From Funneliformis mosseae (lineage: Eukaryota > Glomeromycota > Glomeromycetes > Glomerales > Glomeraceae): a stretch of DNA of 11,462 bases. Below, in pieces: positions 1 through 7,743 of the stretch. The stretch's first letter is position 1, and each line of letters opens with the position of its first letter. Location: the NCBI GenBank assembly GCA_910592005.1, contig CAJVPP010003499.1, positions 1 to 11,462 on the forward strand. Reading direction: 5' to 3'. Below the pieces are notes generated by a model. The model saw nothing but the letters and a program-made list of their open reading frames with translations, was not told where the DNA came from and did no database searches. A program made the translations under genes and the position numbers.

Positions 1-65
1 AAATTTTGATACCTACTAACGATATTATAAAAAAAATATATTACATTCTGTCCAATCAAACTCGA

Positions 66-100
66 ATCACGTGATAGGGTCGCTATGGTGACAGGGTCGC
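66..100. repeat. CACGTG palindrome plus GC-rich direct repeat
   Basis: Positions 66-75 are a perfect 10-bp palindrome (ATCACGTGAT). It is followed at once by two direct copies of AGGGTCGC (76-83 and 93-100). Between them GTCGC and GTGAC form a near-inverted pair around TATG. The block is strikingly GC-rich for this window and is probably part of a mobile element continuing out of the window to the left. An 8-bp core, TCACGTGA, recurs at 9603-9610. Function unknown; a protein-binding E-box-like role is possible but unsupported. Confidence 0.6.
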
Positions 101-175
101 CAAATAGTATTACCCTTATTTATTTGAGTTTAATAAAAACTGTAGATAAAAAAAATTTGATATTTTATAAAAATT

Positions 176-208
176 TTTATGTGGTCTAATACTTTTGGAT
201 AGGGAGTA
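176..208. mobile_element. Candidate Tc1/mariner-type terminal repeat (right end)
   Basis: Read on the minus strand from 208, the sequence starts TA then CTCCCTATCCAAAAGTATTAGACCAC, in which the run CCAAAAGTATTAGACCA resembles the termini of Tc1/mariner and Stowaway-type elements, with TA as target dinucleotide. The element body would lie to the left (1-206) and continue out of the window. No transposase reading frame is visible in 1-180 and the partner terminus is not in the window, so this is a one-ended call. A partial similarity (ATAGGGAGTA) at 4583-4592 is too short to be the partner. Confidence 0.4.
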
Positions 209-299
209 TATAATATAATCATGAATAATTGTACTATAAGGTAGATTCTTTTTACACGTTTTACAATAAGTATGTATATGATGATTCTCAATATTACAG

Positions 300-1118
300 G
301 CAAAAATACATTAAGATCCTCTTTTGATAATAGGTTAGTTGGCTATGACTGATTTAATTTTAATGTTTTCATAATATATATCTTCTATTTCATCTTTTGG
401 GCTTTATAACTGCAGTAATTAAAGGTATGTTGGAAAATTGTTAAAATAATTGTTTCTCAAACCATATATTTTCATTATCTTTAGTAGAATTATATTCAGA
501 AGAAATATGCTATTCATCCTTTGATTCTCCAGCTTCAGTAGTTACCATAAAAACTTCATTTGTATTATCTTTATATTTTTGATCAGTATTAATTCAAGAA
601 AGAGCATTAGCATTAGCATTTAGTTTTTCAGGTTTATGCTTTATTTCAAAATCATATTATTGGAGTTCCATGATCCATTGTGCTCTTTTTCCTTTAGGAA
701 TTTTTGATGTTTGTAACCATTTAAGAGCTGAATGGTCAGTAACAATGGTAAAAGGTTGTGAGCTTAAATAATAGTGAAAATATCTCACAGCCCATATAAC
801 TGCAAGGCATTCTTGGTTAGTTATTCCATAATTTTACTCAGTTTTATTCATACTTCTGCTGGCATATGCTACTACACAATCGAGTCTATTTTCTAACTTT
901 TGAGAGAGAACAGCTCCCAAACTATTTCCAGAAGTATCAATGTATAGAATAAACAGTTTATTAAAATTTAAATACTGCAAAATAGGCGCAGTAATTAACT
1001 TTTCCTTTAAAACATTAAATCTTTTTGTTGAACATCTGTCTAAGAGAATAGTTCTTCCTTTTTCAATAATTGAGTTAAAGGTTTGAAAATTTTTAAAAAT
1101 CCTGAAATAAATCACCAA
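300..1118 (-). pseudogene. Ty3/Gypsy RNase H domain and RT connection (decayed)
   Basis: RNase H of the retrotransposon, which degrades the RNA strand of the RNA:DNA hybrid during reverse transcription. A 94-codon open stretch (1118-837) carries the segment ITAPILQY and then FILYIDTSGNSLGAVLSQ, matching the first catalytic Asp region of Gypsy RNase H. After a TAA at 834-836 the same frame continues with ITNQECLAVIWAVRYF, then TIVTDHSALKWLQ (second conserved Asp/His region), and WIMELQ-stop-YDFEIKH. Stops at 657-659 (TAA, Gln position) and 594-596 (TGA, where the family has Arg in the ALSR end motif) fit C to T changes. A frameshift near 1017-1032 separates this frame from the RT part. Below ~430 the frame is heavily broken and only weakly protein-like; no H2C2 integrase finger is seen. 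Confidence 0.85.
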
Positions 1119-1860
1119 TAATATGAAAATAATCCTAGTGCAAACCTTAAACTTGTTAAGTTAACTAGAATAGGAAAGCTTTTAATTTTATCAAATTTTG
1201 TAGGGTCAGGTTATAATCTATTCCTTCTAACTACATATCCTAAATACGTTATATTAGATAGACAAAAGTGATACTTTTTAAGCTTAATCATTAAATTTGC
1301 TTACTTGATCATTTGGAATACTTTTCTTAAATGTTGAATATGATACTCATAAGTTATAGAGTAAATAATTATATCATCCAAATAGACAGCAACAAATTCA
1401 TATAAGAATTCTTGAAAAAGATAGTTCATTTATCTTTAAAAGGTTGCTGATGCATTCTTTAAATCAAAGGCATAATATTAAATTCGTATAGGCTAAATTG
1501 AGAAATAAAAGCAGTTTTTTTCTTGTCTTTTTCACTCATTTCTACCTACCAATAGCCACTAGCAAAGTCAATTATAGAAAACCAATTTGCTTCTCTGAAT
1601 TTCTCTAATAAATCGTCAATTATCAGTAGAGGATATGCGTCATTTTTAGAGATAGAGTTTAATTTTCTGTAATCAATGCAGATTTATTTATCTCCAGTTT
1701 TCTTTTCTACTATAACTATAGAAGAAGCTCAGGGGTTTAATGATTTTCTAATAATTCTATTTTATTCTATACACTTGATTTCATCTTTGAGGAAATTAAG
1801 TTTTACCAGATCCTTATACTTATAAGCTTCTGTGGTAACTAGATCATAGTTATTGGTTAA
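1119..1860 (-). pseudogene. Ty3/Gypsy reverse transcriptase domain (decayed)
   Basis: Reverse transcriptase of the element. Reading down the minus strand: RIIRKSLNP-stop-AS near 1735-1760, ICIDYRKLNSISKNDAYPL (about 1635-1690), ANWFSIIDFASGYW-stop-VEM (about 1545-1590), then after a frameshift inside the MP(F)-LKNA region (about 1450-1470) the catalytic box YLDD at 1373-1384 within VAVYLDDIIIYS. Downstream come ANLMIKLKKYHFCLSN, the GYVVRRNR region and ALGLFSYYW of the thumb/connection. Stops replace the Trp of the P-W-A-S motif (TGA) and the Gln of GYWQVEM (TAG). The YLDD box itself is intact, but the frame is not translatable as one protein. Confidence 0.85.
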
Positions 1861-2100
1861 AATATTATATTTTACTAAACTAGTTTATTTAATTTTTATT
1901 TAGCTTAAGGCACATAAATTCTTGTAATTATTAATTAATTTTTAAAAGAACGTTTGTTATTTAGCATCTAGAGATTCAACTTGGAGGTCATCTTTAATTT
2001 TTCAAATATTTTCTTTAGAAGTCTCAGCAAGAAATACTGCTGTGTTAAACTCAATTTCTTCCTTAAATGTAAGAGTTAAATAGAAAGAGTTTTCTTCATT

Positions 2101-2310
2101 CTAAGGATTGTAGTCGAGAGATAGAAAGGCAGTTTCCTCCTCATATTTTTCTTGATTATCTGCCATATAAGCTTCAATTTCACTAAGTTTTTCTTTCTCA
2201 TAATCATCTAAAACTTGTCCTATTTCATCATCTTGTTGATTTTGAGTGGTAGGATAATTAACAGTGGCTTTATTTACACTAGAAGTCATAAGAACTGTAA
2301 TTGTTTTCAC
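2101..2310 (-). pseudogene. Acidic spacer between protease and RT (fragment of gag-pol)
   Basis: A 69-codon open stretch beginning MKTITVLMTSSVNK and rich in Glu/Asp (for example DDEIGQVLDDYEKEKLSE). It ends at a TAG, after which the same frame goes on as NEENSFYLTLTFKEEIEFNT. It lies between the protease (about 2450-2610) and the RT start (about 1760) on the same strand, so it is the variable linker of the polyprotein and not a separate gene. No domain is recognised. Its openness is probably chance survival between stops. Confidence 0.6.
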
Positions 2311-2449
2311 TAAATATCTAAACCTAATTTGATTAGTCCTAAAATCAAAATTAGCATGAGTTTTTCTAAACTAATCTATTTCTAGAAGTAAAGTTTTATT
2401 CTGAGAGTTGATAACTTGTAAAGAGATAGGAATTAATAGGTTTGAATAG

Positions 2450-2640
2450 CAATATAGGCCCTTTTAACTTGTCCTAATGCTCTAGTTCTTTCTCTATTAG
2501 CAGTGATTATAACAGTATTAGACTGTTTATCGATAAATAATTCTATTTTCTTCATTAATTTTCTGGTGATAATGCTAACAGCAGCTCCAAAATCTAGGAT
2601 AGCAACTACAGGATTTTCTTTAATTCTGATATAATAATGA
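2450..2640 (-). pseudogene. Retroviral-type aspartic protease with mutated active site
   Basis: Minus-strand reading gives VVAILDFGAAVSIITRKLMK and then TANRERTRALGQVK, the arrangement of a clan AA retropepsin-like protease: hydrophobic-hydrophobic-D-[ST]-G-A-A-x-x-S, then a second strand with a GQV turn. The catalytic triad D-S/T-G reads D-F-G at 2586-2594; TCT to TTT would be a single C to T transition. The protease would normally cleave the gag-pol polyprotein inside the particle; with Phe at the second position activity is not expected. Identification rests on motif and on position between gag and RT. Confidence 0.7.
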
Positions 2641-2849
2641 ACAGCTGTAGATTTGTCTTTTTTTTCTTCTTCACTTTCTTAATTAGCATAATCTGTTTCT
2701 TGGATTTTAGTCTCCTCAACCCTTGAGTAAGATTACATCTTTGATTTGGATATTGTAAAATTGACTGATTTTTGCAAAAGAAGGCATTTGCAATAAATCT
2801 TGCATAATATTATAAGGAAACATCTGATCAATTTGAGATAGTTCTCATT

Positions 2850-4112
2850 TGACTTTCTTTTTTAGAGTAAGAGTAATAATTTGTAAGGTTTCTACTTCTA
2901 TAAATTCATCAATAGGTTTTCTGCTTCTCAAGTTTAATTCTTTTCCAGATTCAAATTATTTTTTCCTTTCTGCTTCTAACTGTTAAGCAGTTTTTCTATT
3001 AGTAGTATAAGGTTTGTTTTATGAGAGAGCATAAACTTCTTTCTCCTCTACTTCTTCATATTCTTCTTCTTCACTATCAGTAAAAACTCCAATATAACTA
3101 GTTTCCTTTTATCAGATTTCCTTCAGTATACCAGTTTTCAGATATGTATTCTTTTGAATAATGTTCTTTTTCTTGATAATAATAACAAATAACATCCTTT
3201 TTACCTCAAGTTTTTATATTTCAAACTTTCGTAAGATTTCTATCATCTTTTGGCTTTTTTCTTTCAGGTTTTCCTTCATATTATGTAGATAATACATTAG
3301 AGAGAGTTGCATAGTTTAAAAATAACTGTTCCATTTGTTGGTAAGATTATCAATAGCATTATTACTTCCACTTGGTTGAGTTAGTACAGGAGATTGCTAT
3401 TCATAATCATGATCACTCTTAACTTGTTTAGCTGCGTCAATAGCTTCATCTATATTTTAGGATAAGCAAATGCTATGAGAAAAATGATATTCTTTCTTAA
3501 TCTATTGAGAAAAAGTCTTATAGTATATTTATCTGGTAAGGCATTAGAAGTATTGACTTTCTTTAATCATTTTTTAAATTTTTCTATATAAAAATCTACT
3601 TTTTATAAGGTTCTTGGTAAAGCATATTTAGCTAATAATATCATAGATTTTGCTTTTCATCAGTTGAAAATTTTTCCAAAAACAATGATACTAAATTTGT
3701 CACAGCATTGCCATTTGTATTCCATTAAGTAATATTATCAACATTTTCTTCAAATTAATATGCAACTAATCCATGTAGGTATCCTGATACAATTTTTAGC
3801 ATACGAGCTTTAGACTAATTATTTGCTTTAGCAGTAATTTCAAAGCTTCTAATCCAATTGTTAGGGTTTTTGTCATCATTTCCATAGAAAGGTTTTACTG
3901 AAATAATATTACTTTTCTTTGGTATGAGATTTCCACTAATTCTACTTGAATCAGATAGTGTATTTTAATATTTTTAGCAAGATCTTTAAAACTTTTCATC
4001 ATGTGATCCATAAGGTTCTTTAACTATTAGTATTCATGGTTACTTCAGTTAATTCAGAGATTATAGATGTAGGAGTAAAAGGTGAGATAGAAGTATTAAA
4101 AGATTTTTCAAA
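2850..4112 (-). pseudogene. Gag (capsid and CCHC nucleocapsid) of Ty3/Gypsy element, decayed
   Basis: Structural protein relic. A possible start ATG lies at 4037-4035, but readable protein style begins earlier (SFNTSISPFTPTSI, about 4050-4110), so the true start is uncertain. The capsid-like core, about 3740-3904, reads SVKPFYGNDDKNPNNWIRSF then ITAKANN-stop-SKARM, of the retrotransposon gag family with its conserved W-x-x-x-F-E. The region 3290-3640 is broken by frameshifts. The nucleocapsid knuckle at 3146-3187 reads CYYYQEKEHYSKEY: spacing equals C-x2-C-x4-H-x4-C, but the second and third Cys are Tyr (G to A) and the Gly before His is Glu. An acidic tail follows (SEEEEYEEVEEKE, about 3040-3085), then a part that leads towards the protease. 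Confidence 0.75.
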
Positions 4113-4508
4113 ACACTTAGTAGTGTGCGTGACTAATAATAAGTATTGTAAAATGAATAGTAAATCAGCAGGGTATAGGTAATAATTTAAATAATATAAT
4201 AATGCGACTGCTGCTTTTATTATTTTATTACTATTATAAGCATTTTCACGATAGCTATCTAAATAGAATTTGAATGCTATTAAAGAACAATTACTGAATG
4301 CTGTAGTATTATATTCACTAGTGATCTAATTCCAAAAGTTTTTAAAATTCTTTATTACTGTTTGATTAATAGGATTACACTGTATACAAGATGAGTTTTT
4401 TTCCAAAAGTGAATTATTTCTGTGTGTTTCTTTATGATATTCTTGGATTATTTTTAGAATGCCAAAACTAGTAAGTATATTCATATAAGTTTAATAAAGA
4501 CAATTATA
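4037..4508 (-). other. Retrotransposon leader, no recognisable gene
   Basis: This is the stretch between the primer-binding site and the readable gag region (gag-like style may begin near 4110). It is A/T-rich with scattered stops in all frames. No repeat, hairpin or motif stands out apart from its position as the untranslated leader. Confidence 0.4.
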
Positions 4509-4527
4509 ATCCTGTCAGGAATCATCA
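4509..4527 (-). other. Candidate primer-binding site (tRNA 3'-end complement)
   Basis: The plus strand reads ATCCTGTCAGGAATCATCA, ending 3 nt before the LTR terminus at 4531. Laid on a tRNA 3' end it gives A58, T59, C60, C61-TGTC as T-stem, AGGAATC as acceptor strand, discriminator A, then TCA where CCA is expected (a C to T change). The conserved A58, pyrimidine 60 and C61 all fall in place. The spacing to the LTR is normal. The tRNA species is not identified; it would begin GATTCCT. Confidence 0.5.
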
Positions 4528-4530
4528 ATT

Positions 4531-4909
4531 TGTTAACCCTATGTTCAGCTTGTCAAATTTAGGGTAACTATAACTTAATAATAGGGAGTAATATATAAGA
4601 AACTATTAAGTTACTATGGAATAAGTCCTATCACAATCAATCTTAGGTTTATACTTTAGATGAGTAAGAATAACTTTAATAACTTGTAAATATGATAAAC
4701 ACAATTGACACATTAAAGGATTTTAAATATGTGTAGTTTAGAAAGAAATTTCTTTATTGTAGAGATTTGTATGCTTACTAATTCTTAATCTTGGATTCTA
4801 AGTCTTGAACTTGAACTATTGAGTTTATTCTGTTATCTCTACCTTTTTGCAAGAACAAATTTCTATCCTATTTATACAAAATACAATTATAAGAAATTAC
4901 TATTTAACA
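4531..4909 (-). repeat. Candidate 5' LTR of the Ty3/Gypsy element
   Basis: A 379-bp segment whose ends form a 6-bp inverted repeat, TGTTAA...TTAACA, giving the TG...CA ends expected of an LTR. It lies directly beyond the candidate primer-binding site and upstream of gag on the minus strand. It contains a TATA-like TATAAATAG on the minus strand (4868-4876) and, further downstream in the transcription sense, AATAAA motifs at 4824-4829 and 4753-4758, fitting a U3-R-U5 layout although U3 would be very short. The second LTR that would prove it is absent. A target duplication would start at 4910 (CTAAC). Confidence 0.5.
4868..4876 (-). promoter_or_regulatory. TATA-like element in candidate LTR
   Basis: TATAAATAG on the minus strand, about 33 bp inside the candidate LTR start. 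It is a good match to a eukaryotic TATA box, but in DNA this A/T-rich such matches are common, so the weight comes only from its place in the LTR. Confidence 0.35.
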
Positions 4910-5039
4910 CTAACTATTTTATAATAATAAGATAAATATAAAAGATAAATTATAATTTAACAATAATAATAATATAATAGATAATAATAATAAAATATAT
5001 GAATAAAATAATAAAATAAAAATGTTAACTAAGTAAAAA
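4910..5039. repeat. (ATA/AATA)n low-complexity tract
   Basis: Almost pure A/T composed of ATA, AATA and TAATAA words between the LTR and the next relic. It is microsatellite-like without a clean period. No gene seen. Confidence 0.7.
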
Positions 5040-5644
5040 ATGCTAATGATGTTAATAATGTCGATCATTCATCAATCTTTGTAATGTAATAAGATTGACT
5101 TCATATAGTATTATTGTGGACAAAAAACACATGTTAATTCAGAAAAATTAATTGGTTATGATTTTTGTGCAATTTTTTTAGATTCATCAACTATTAGTTC
5201 ATATATATATATAAATAAAAATCTTGATCCAGAGATATAAAGAATATATGATAAAAATAAAGATAATTTTAATGAATAGTTATATAAAATATAGAAGATC
5301 ATATACCATAGTTAGTACTATTATATGAAGCATTTAAGCAAAAAGTAAATATAAATAATAATCAGAAAATAGATGCTGTATTTTGTGCAGAAAATTATGA
5401 AATTGCAGGACATAAGAATAAAGATTGATCAGAGTTTGCTATAGTATTAATTTATGAAATTGGTACATTTAAAGAAAGATATTTTATTTATCCTGAATAT
5501 GATATTACTATTGAAATGACATCAAATTTATTATAGTGTTAGTTAATACAAACTGTATATGATTCAGCTAAACTTAATTTAAGTGAAGGTAGTATTCAAT
5601 ATACTAGCATAATTACTTTAACAGAAAAACTATTAAAGTAATAA
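5040..5644 (+). pseudogene. Relic of an unrecognised protein-coding gene
   Basis: A protein-like reading starts at an ATG at 5040 and runs, with stops and one frameshift near 5295, to TAA at 5639-5644. Readable pieces include CGQKTHVNSEKLIGYDFCAI (about 5118-5175), LVLLYEAFKQKVNI (about 5310-5352), IDAVFCAENYEIAGHKNKD-stop-SEFAIVLIYEIGTF and DSAKLNLSEGSIQYTSIITL near the end. The stop inside KD-x-SEF is TGA at a likely Trp; others are TAA/TAG at likely Gln. The non-repetitive amino-acid composition and continuity across stops show it once encoded a protein of about 200 residues. I do not recognise a domain; it may be a lineage-specific family of the host fungus. Confidence 0.6.
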
Positions 5645-6060
5645 ATAAAGAAGTTAGTGATAAAAAATTATTTTTTTTTATTTTTATTTATTTTATAAAT
5701 TATTATTTTTTTTATTTTTTTATATATTTTATTATTTTTTATATTTTATATATTAATAAAATAAAAGAATTATATTTAATTCTTTCGATTTTAATTGATT
5801 ATAATAAATTTAATAAATTTTATTTTTTTTTTGTTTAATTAGTTACTTATTTTTTTTATTATTTTTAAATAAATATTATATAAATATCTGTCTTAAAATA
5901 ATTTTATTTCCTTTACTAAATTTTTAATATAATATTTTTGATAGTTAGCTTTCATCATATCAGATGAGTTTTGTCATATCCCTTATTATGATTTTATAAT
6001 AACTTTATTTAAAATTTAATGACTATTAAGAGATTTTATCTATAATATAATTTAATTGGT
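5645..6060. repeat. A/T low-complexity tract
   Basis: T-runs and A/T words dominate, with very little G or C in 5660-5760 and 5800-5880. The rest (5900-6060) is A/T-rich without an identifiable gene, tandem period or motif. Confidence 0.7.
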
Positions 6061-6080
6061 TAATCTGAATTTTATTCGAT

Positions 6081-6197
6081 CAGGTCAGGTCAGGTAAACA
6101 GGTTGATCTGACCTAATATTAATCTGAAAATCTATTGACTTAACTTGAATTTTCAGGTTAGGTCAAGTCAGGTAAACAGGTCGACCTGATCTGATTC
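6081..6197. repeat. Duplicated AGGTC-rich block, possible left end of Tnp2-type element
   Basis: Two direct, diverged copies of a ~35-bp block: 6081-6115 (CAGGTCAGGTCAGGTAAACA then GGTTGATCTGACCTA) and 6154-6194 (ending GTCAGGTAAACAGGTCGACC then TGATCTGA). Both contain AGGTC pentamer repeats. The second copy has a perfect 12-bp palindrome CAGGTCGACCTG at 6177-6188; the first copy has the same site with two C to T changes (6099-6110). Inverted similarity (CAAGTCAGGT) to 9284-9301 suggests these are the ends of the DNA transposon whose transposase relic lies between. Confidence 0.5.
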
Positions 6198-6217
6198 AAA
6201 ACTCTACATATTACAAT

Positions 6218-6934
6218 ATTATGATAGCAAATGGCTAGATTCTAAAATATTTAAAAGACATTAAAATGAGTATCAGATAATTACTTCTAAATCTTTTCAA
6301 TCAAAAAATTTAAAAGTAAATATATTAATGTGACATTAACTTCAATTTCAAAAGAAATATCAAAGGGAAAAGAAGAAGAAGCTAGACTATCTAAAGAAAA
6401 TCAAAATTCATCATAGTGTTCTTTTACTGATAATGATGATCATATATTAATTAATATACCAAAAAGGTGAAAATGATACTAAAAGTTTCATGATATAATT
6501 TCTGATCAGGATAATGAAATAAAATCAAGTCTAATTGAGAAAGATTACAAAAATATTTAAAATACGATTGATAGTGAAGTCTCCATTAAAACAAAACAAG
6601 ATGATCAAAATTTAAGGAAGATAATATTCTATTTAAAGACTTTACTGCTCCTGATTTTGATGATTCTGATGATTTTATTTTAATCTAAACATAGATACTA
6701 GTTTTGACAATTTATGTATACTAATATAGATTCTTAAATACCAGTCAAGATTTCATTTTTTAAATATATTCATAGATTTACTAGTTAAATTTTTAAGAAT
6801 AGTTTTACTGAATTTCAATAGTGCAAAGTTTAAAGATTTTTTAATAAGCTCTTATATGATGAAAAAACTATAAAGAATTAGTAAAGAAATAAAGATATAT
6901 GTAATATATCTAAAATGTAATATATTAGATAAAG
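6218..6934 (+). pseudogene. N-terminal part of Tnp2-like transposase (decayed)
   Basis: Readable pieces in order: WLDSKIFKRH-stop-NEYQI (about 6231-6276); VTLTSISKEISKGKEEEARL then SKENQNSS-stop-CSFTDNDD (6330-6440); IISDQDNEIKSSLIEKDY; FKDFTAPDFDDSDDF (about 6632-6680); then in another frame TSFDNLCILI-stop-ILKYQSRFHF, LLVKFLRIVLLNFNSAKF and SSYMMKKL-stop-RISKEIK, ending with YLKCNILDK. The last part has the layout seen upstream of the catalytic domain in Tnp2-family transposases of Glomeromycotina: K-Y-Q-x-R-F, a helix with F-L-R-x-V-L-L, then a C-x2-C finger. Here the first Cys of the finger is Tyr. Stops at 6468-6470 and 6474-6476 (TGA, likely Trp) and 6480-6482 (TAA, likely Gln) follow the same decay. 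The frame ends exactly where the inserted element begins. Confidence 0.55.
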
Positions 6935-7010
6935 CTCTGAACAGTTCAGATTAATTCGAAAATTTTTAGTTCAGATTAACTTCAGTTTAGTTTTAGATTG
7001 CAAAAAATTC

Positions 7011-7104
7011 AATCTGAAAATTTTTGGTTCAGTTCAGATTTTTTTCAGATTATAAATCTAATCCAAACCGAAAAAAATCTGAACTGAACCAAAAATTTCA
7101 GATT
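7011..7104. repeat. Long hairpin in left arm of foldback-like element
   Basis: Arms 7011-7045 and 7071-7104 are inverted copies built around TTTTTGGTTCAGTTCAGATT, with one single-base indel, enclosing a 25-nt loop (7046-7070). Stem of roughly 33 bp. Confidence 0.85.
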
Positions 7105-7116
7105 AATCCGAAATTT
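7093..7116. repeat. 24-bp palindrome, left border of array
   Basis: Starts AAATTTCAGATT and is self-complementary over 24 bp except for one C at 7109, where the right-hand copy has T. It sits immediately before the tandem array. Confidence 0.85.
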
Positions 7117-7615
7117 TGAATCGTTTGGAATGATTAAATTTATCGTGCTAAATGAATGATAAAAGTATTGTTCGATTAGAATGATGAAATTATCATTCCA
7201 AATGAACGATAAAAAAATTGTTCGACTAGAATGATCAATTTATCGTTCCAAACAAATGATAAAAGAATCATTTGATTGGAATGATGAAATTATCGTTCCA
7301 ATTAAATGATAAGAAAATCGTTCAATTAGAATAATCAAATTATTGTTTCAAATGAATGATAATAGAATTGTTCAATTGAAATGATGAAATTATCATTTTA
7401 AATAAACGATAAAAAAATCGTTTGATTGGAACGATCAAATTATCATTCCAAACAAATGATGAAATTATCGTTCCAAACAAACGATAAAAGAATCGTTTAA
7501 TTAGAATGATCAAATTATCGTTCTAAGCGAACGATAAGAAAATCGTTCAATTAGAACAATTAAATTATCGTTTCAAAAATCATTCATTTGTACGATTGAA
7601 GTTATCATTCTAAAT
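7117..7615. repeat. Tandem array, 50-bp period built of two 25-bp palindromic halves
   Basis: Units begin at 7161, 7211, 7261, 7311, 7361 and 7411 at exactly 50-bp steps; after a 25-bp extra half-unit (7461-7485) the array resumes at 7486 and 7536, with degenerate edges. One half has the form GGAAYGAT-n-ATCRTTCC, the other AAACGAT-n-ATCGTTT, so each half is a short hairpin. Variation is mostly C/T or G/A at the CpG of ATCGTT and AACGAT. No open reading frame. Confidence 0.9.
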
Positions 7616-7621
7616 GATCTG

Positions 7622-7645
7622 AAATTTCAGATTAATCTGAAATTT
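7622..7645. repeat. 24-bp perfect palindrome, right border of array
   Basis: Starts AAATTTCAGATT and is perfectly self-complementary over 24 bp. It is the same sequence as 7093-7116 with one difference, marking the other side of the array. Confidence 0.9.
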
Positions 7646-7743
7646 TCAGTTCAGTTCAGATTTTTATCGGTTTACGGTTCAGTTTGATTTCAGATTGGCA
7701 TTTTTAAGATTTTTAATCTGAACTGAACTGAACTGAAAATTTT
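7640..7743. repeat. Long hairpin in right arm of foldback-like element
   Basis: Arms 7640-7666 and 7714-7743 are inverted copies rich in the pentamer AGTTC (TTTTCAGTTCAGTTCAGAT and its complement), with a loop of about 47 nt. It mirrors the left-arm hairpin in type, though loop and pentamer number differ. Confidence 0.8.

Larger units (their letters stand above)
300..4909 (-). mobile_element. Degenerate Ty3/Gypsy LTR retrotransposon, 3'-truncated
   Basis: On the minus strand, recognisable protein segments follow in the order gag, CCHC knuckle, aspartic protease, reverse transcriptase, RNase H. This order, with the Y-x-D-D box and the RNase H style, is that of Ty3/Gypsy (Metaviridae-type) retrotransposons of fungi. 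A candidate 5' LTR and primer-binding site sit upstream. The integrase that should follow RNase H is not recognisable: protein similarity fades below about position 300, and no second LTR is seen. Many in-frame stops and several frameshifts show it is dead. Stops commonly occupy Gln (CAA/CAG to TAA/TAG) or Trp positions. The left limit is approximate. Confidence 0.85.

Noticed and set aside
2101..2310. Independent small gene
   Set aside because: It is in line with the gag-pol order between protease and RT on the same strand, and the frame continues in protein-like style past its stop.
4575..4600. Second Tc1-like end matching 176-208
   Set aside because: Shared similarity is limited to about ten bases (ATAGGGAGTA), in the same orientation and without the CCAAAAGTATT core.
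6081..6197. Telomere- or subtelomere-type repeat
   Set aside because: The pentamer AGGTC is not a fungal telomere word and appears in only two short, diverged blocks with an internal palindrome.
7117..7615. CRISPR-like array
   Set aside because: The units follow each other without unique spacers, both halves of each unit are repeats, and the setting is eukaryotic transposon DNA.
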